Part shown: in pieces, positions 12,429 through 14,938 of the stretch
Numbering within the stretch: position 1 is the stretch's first letter
Layout: each line of letters starts with the position of its first letter
Assembly: GCA_905193585.1 (NCBI GenBank)
Contig: CAJJPG010000031.1
Coordinates: 1 to 14,938 of the forward strand
Source: an uncultured Oscillospiraceae bacterium
Lineage (GTDB): Bacteria; Bacillota; Clostridia; Oscillospirales; Acutalibacteraceae
DNA length: 14,938 bases
Direction of reading: 5' to 3'
Position numbers and translations under genes: made by a program
The notes under the pieces: model-generated
What the model saw: only the letters and a program-made list of their open reading frames with translations
Database searches by the model: none
Told to the model about the DNA's origin: nothing

Positions 12429-13580
12429 TTGGCTGACGATAAAAGAGATTATTATGAAGTCCTCGGGGTGGATAAATCCGTATCCGATGACGAATTGAAA
12501 AAAGCCTACCGCAAAGCGGCAAAAAAATATCACCCCGATTTAAACCCCGGCGATAAAGAGGCGGAGCAAAAATTTAAAGAGGTAAACGAGGCGTACGAGG
12601 TGCTTTCCGATAAGGAAAAGCGCGCGCGCTACGACCAGTTCGGTCATGCCGGAGTAGACCCGAATTACGGAGCGGGTGCCGGCGGATACGGCGGCGGTTT
12701 TACCGGCGATTTCGGCGATTTGGGGGATATATTCAGCTCATTCTTCGGCGGCGGTTTCGGTGGCGGCAGGCAGAGCAATCCGAATGCTCCGCGCCGCGGA
12801 AACGATACTGCGGCTGCCGTTAATCTTTCGTTTGAAGAAGCCGCAAAGGGCTGCCGCAAGACCGTTAAGGTAACCAAAATAGATAACTGTAAGGAATGCG
12901 GCGGCAGCGGCGCCGAAAAAGGCTCAACGCCTAAAACCTGCCCGGTTTGCCACGGCACGGGTCAGGTTTCAGCTACGCAGCGCACCCCGTTCGGCGTAAT
13001 GCAGACTCAAAAGGTATGCGATAACTGCCACGGCAGAGGTAAAATTATTGATAAGCCCTGCCACACCTGCGCGGGCAAGGGCAGAATAAGGCACACGGTT
13101 GAGCAGACGGTGGATATTCCCGCCGGAATTGACGACGGTCAGGTTATAAACCTGCGCGGCGGCGGCGATGCGGGCGCAAACGGCGGACCTGCGGGCGATT
13201 TACGCATAAATGTAAATGTTCGTCCGCACCCGATTTTCGAGCGCAACGGCTACGACGTTTACTGCGAAATTCCCATAACCTTTGCACAGGCGGCTTTGGG
13301 TGATGAAATAGTTGTTCCGACTCTCGACGGTAAGGTTAAATTCACCATTCATGAGGGAACGCAGCCGGGCGATGAGTTCAAGCTGCGCGGAAAGGGAATA
13401 CAGCGCCTAAACTACGCCGGAAAAGGCGACGAATACGTTAAAATTACCGTTGAAGTGCCGCGCGACCTTTCAAAAGCGCAAAAGGATAAGCTGCGCGAAT
13501 TTGACAGCGTGACAAACGAAAAGAATTATAAAAAGAAAAAGAGCTTTTCGGAAAAGATAAAAGGCTTTTTCAATGAATAA
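12429..13580 (+). CDS. dnaJ: Chaperone DnaJ (Hsp40)
   Basis: A 383-residue type I DnaJ. The J domain (about 7-71) carries HPD at 35-37. A G/F-rich region runs from about 78 to 113. The zinc domain has four C-x2-C-x-G-x-G repeats: CKECGGSG (154-161), CPVCHGTG (171-178), CDNCHGRG (197-204) and CHTCAGKG (211-218). The two C-terminal beta domains end in a lysine-rich tail. Start TTG 12429 is supported by AGGAG at 12416-12420 with an 8-base spacer. DnaJ delivers substrates to DnaK and stimulates its ATPase. It closes the CIRCE-controlled operon. The prmA/rsmE genes that often follow dnaJ in Firmicutes are absent; a hairpin and a pseudogene follow. Confidence 0.98.
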   Translation: MADDKRDYYEVLGVDKSVSDDELKKAYRKAAKKYHPDLNPGDKEAEQKFKEVNEAYEVLSDKEKRARYDQFGHAGVDPNYGAGAGGYGGGFTGDFGDLGDIFSSFFGGGFGGGRQSNPNAPRRGNDTAAAVNLSFEEAAKGCRKTVKVTKIDNCKECGGSGAEKGSTPKTCPVCHGTGQVSATQRTPFGVMQTQKVCDNCHGRGKIIDKPCHTCAGKGRIRHTVEQTVDIPAGIDDGQVINLRGGGDAGANGGPAGDLRINVNVRPHPIFERNGYDVYCEIPITFAQAALGDEIVVPTLDGKVKFTIHEGTQPGDEFKLRGKGIQRLNYAGKGDEYVKITVEVPRDLSKAQKDKLREFDSVTNEKNYKKKKSFSEKIKGFFNE

Positions 13581-13613
13581 ACGGTGATAAAAGTCGGCGT
13601 TTGTAGAGACATA

Positions 13614-13652
13614 GGCTCCCTTCTTTTCGGCTTTGCCGAAACAGAGGGAGCC
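13614..13652. terminator. Hairpin after dnaJ, a dispersed repeat that may terminate the operon
   Basis: An 18-base arm (13614-13631, GGCTCCCT...TTTCGGC) pairs with 13635-13652 over about 15 positions around a TTT loop. A T/A-rich run (TTTATAACTTTATAA) follows, so it may stop transcription 33 bases after dnaJ. The sequence is nearly the reverse complement of 7467-7506 inside the palindromic element after mutS2, so it is also a copy of a dispersed repeat. Confidence 0.6.
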
Positions 13653-13710
13653 TTTATAACTTTATAATTTATAACCACGACTTTTAATAAATAAAAGGAA
13701 AACAAAAAAG

Positions 13711-13990
13711 ATAGGACTCGGAACAATTATAAACAGCGGCAGTATAGTGCCGGGCGGGGTTATAGGCAGCTTTGCCGGAAAGCTATTTAAGCCCGGGCAG
13801 CAGGAATCGCTTAATAAAGCCTGCGGTGTAAGCGAAATTTTATAGCGATTGTCTATTTATCGCTTATAGGCCCGGTTCTTATTTTCTACATAGGCGTAAC
13901 CTTGTTTGGGGTAAGAAGTTAAATGTTGCGAATATGCTTCCCGCGGTGCTTTTGGCAATCGGGGCGGCGTATTTGCCTTGGAATTTTTAA
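13711..13990 (+). pseudogene. Remnant of a DUF554 (YdfK/YqgA-like) membrane protein gene
   Basis: From 13711 the frame reads IGLGTIINSGSIVPGGVIGS, then FAGKLFKPGQQESLNKACGV, and meets TAG at 13843-13845. This resembles the N-terminus of DUF554 proteins, but there is no start codon at the expected place. In another frame 13848-13912 gives IVYLSLIGPVLIFYIGVTLF. After an apparent one-base loss near 13913, a third frame gives KKLNVANMLPAVLLAIGAAY followed by LPWNF and TAA at 13988-13990, resembling the family's C-terminus. Intact members are above 200 residues, whereas about 90 codons remain. The gene has therefore lost its middle, its start and its frame. The family is a predicted multi-pass transporter of uncertain function. 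The stop abuts the SD of the next gene. Confidence 0.65.
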
Positions 13991-14002
13991 GGAGCAGCTG
14001 CA

Positions 14003-14500
14003 ATGTGCGATTATATAATAAGACCTATTAAAGCAGAGGACGATATGAAAATTGCGAAAATTATTCGCTATAATTTAGAGCTCTTTCATCTTGATATTCC
14101 GGGTACCGCGTATTTTGATAAAGAACTTGACTCATTAAGCAAATATTATAATACCTTACCCGAAAAGCGGAGATACTTTATTGTGACGGACAATGACGGC
14201 GGCGTTATAGGCGGCGTGGGCGTTGCCGAATTCGGCGGGCTTGATAATTGCGCCGAAATTCAAAAGCTCTACCTTTCCGACTCAGCAAAGGGCAGGGGGC
14301 TCGGTAAAAAGCTTATGCACACAGCCGAGGAATTTGCGGCGGGCGCGGGGTATAAGCGATTGTATTTGGAAACACACTCCGATTTAAAAGCCGCGATAGG
14401 GCTTTATGAAAAGCTCGGATTTCATAATATTGATAAGCCCGAAGCCGTACTCCACAGCACTATGGATAGGTTTTATATAAAGGAACTGAATTATGAATAA
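14003..14500 (+). CDS. GNAT family N-acetyltransferase
   Basis: A 165-residue single-domain acetyltransferase. The N-terminal strand YIIRPIKAEDDMKIAKIIR is typical of the fold. YFIVTDNDGGVIGGVGVAEF (58-77) is the beta2-beta4 region, and EIQKLYLSDSAKGRGLGKKL (85-104) carries the acetyl-CoA loop (R98-G-L-G101-K). YLETHSDLKAAIGLYEKLGF (121-140) is motif B with the usual N/A-x-x-x-x-Y-x-K-x-G-F ending. The acceptor substrate cannot be predicted. The start is supported by GGAG at 13991-13994, which directly follows the pseudogene's stop, so this gene may once have been coupled to it. It overlaps the following tRNA-editing gene by 8 bases, suggesting a two-gene operon. No clear dedicated promoter is visible. 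Confidence 0.9.
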   Translation: MCDYIIRPIKAEDDMKIAKIIRYNLELFHLDIPGTAYFDKELDSLSKYYNTLPEKRRYFIVTDNDGGVIGGVGVAEFGGLDNCAEIQKLYLSDSAKGRGLGKKLMHTAEEFAAGAGYKRLYLETHSDLKAAIGLYEKLGFHNIDKPEAVLHSTMDRFYIKELNYE

Positions 14501-14938
14501 ACAGGAAATATATGATTATCTTAACGCCGAAAATATTAAATACGAAATAACCGAGCATAAAGCGGTTTACAATATGGAAGAACTGGCGGAAATTAAGCTG
14601 CCGCACCCCGAGGCGGACGCGAAAAATCTTTTTGTACGCGATGATAAACGGCAGAATTATTATCTTATAACCGTAAGGGGCGAAAAGCGGGTAAATTTAA
14701 AGGATTTCCGCCGTGAAAACGGCACGCGACCGCTCTCCTTTGCGTCGCCTGAGGAATTATCGGAAATATTGGGGCTGATACCGGGCGCGGTAACGCCGCT
14801 GGGGCTTTTGAACGATAAAGACCACCGCGTTAAATTCTATTTGGATAAGGATTTTACGGATATGGACTTTATAGGCGTTCACCCGAACGACAACACGGCT
14901 ACGGTGTGGCTGAACCCGGCCGACCTTATAAAACTTTT
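14493..14938 (+). CDS. Prolyl-tRNA deacylase-like protein (YbaK/ProX family), 3' partial
   Basis: The frame opens at ATG 14493 and stays open to the window end (148 complete codons); the family is about 160-170 residues, so only a short C-terminus is missing. Visible motifs include EHKAVYNMEEL (21-31), KLPHPEADAKNLFVRDDK (35-52) with the likely editing lysine K44, YYLITVRGEKRVNLKDFR (56-73), GTRPLSFASPEELSEILGLI (77-96), GAVTPLGLLND (98-108) and IGVHPNDNTATVWL (127-140). This is the stand-alone 'prolyl-tRNA synthetase associated domain' type, which hydrolyses mischarged Ala- or Cys-tRNA(Pro) in trans. AAAGGA at 14479-14484 supports the start. It overlaps the GNAT gene by 8 bases, so the two are translationally coupled. 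Confidence 0.93.
   Translation, partial: MNKQEIYDYLNAENIKYEITEHKAVYNMEELAEIKLPHPEADAKNLFVRDDKRQNYYLITVRGEKRVNLKDFRRENGTRPLSFASPEELSEILGLIPGAVTPLGLLNDKDHRVKFYLDKDFTDMDFIGVHPNDNTATVWLNPADLIKL

Noticed and set aside
13581..14002. An intact short gene upstream of the GNAT gene
   Set aside because: No frame longer than about 45 codons with a start is present. The recognisable DUF554 pieces lie in three different frames.

Overview
This window is a chromosomal segment from a spore-forming, Gram-positive anaerobe of the class Clostridia. The gene order, the YqfC/YqfD sporulation pair, the Gram-positive-length DnaK, the HrcA/CIRCE system, heavy use of ATA codons beside GC-rich codons, and intergenic repeats of a kind I associate with gut Ruminococcaceae/Oscillospirales all point that way. 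The family-level assignment is an inference. No rRNA, tRNA, CRISPR array, phage or transposase gene is visible.

Layout. (1) 1-4803 is a sporulation and ribosome/RNA housekeeping cluster on the + strand: yqfC (5' end outside the window), yqfD, phoH, ybeY, era, a small yqzL-like gene, and recO. An extended -10 promoter lies just before phoH. (2) 4804-5000 holds degenerate repeats, then a promoter for mutS2. (3) 5001-7391 is mutS2. (4) 7392-8760 is the accessory part: a divergent pair made of a small XRE-type repressor (-) and a SLOG-superfamily protein (+). It is low in GC and bordered on both sides by palindromic repeat elements and by A/T-rich TTAGA tracts in opposite orientation. The intergenic region between the two genes carries three copies of a 16-bp operator-like sequence spaced exactly 48 bp apart. 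(5) 8761-13580 is the class I heat-shock operon hrcA-grpE-dnaK-dnaJ behind a strong promoter, a perfect CIRCE operator and a CtsR-like heptad pair. (6) 13581-14938 holds a hairpin, a decayed DUF554 membrane-protein pseudogene, a GNAT acetyltransferase, and a translationally coupled prolyl-tRNA deacylase-like gene that runs off the end.

How the genes work together. PhoH, YbeY and Era are linked to RNA processing and 16S rRNA/30S maturation. RecO and MutS2 serve DNA repair, and MutS2 is also linked to ribosome rescue. The heat-shock operon encodes its own repressor (HrcA) and the DnaK-DnaJ-GrpE folding machine. The best candidate for something undescribed is the XRE-SLOG cassette at 7635-8464 with its symmetric three-operator control region. 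It looks like an acquired, autoregulated two-gene module. Its biochemical output cannot be deduced from sequence alone.
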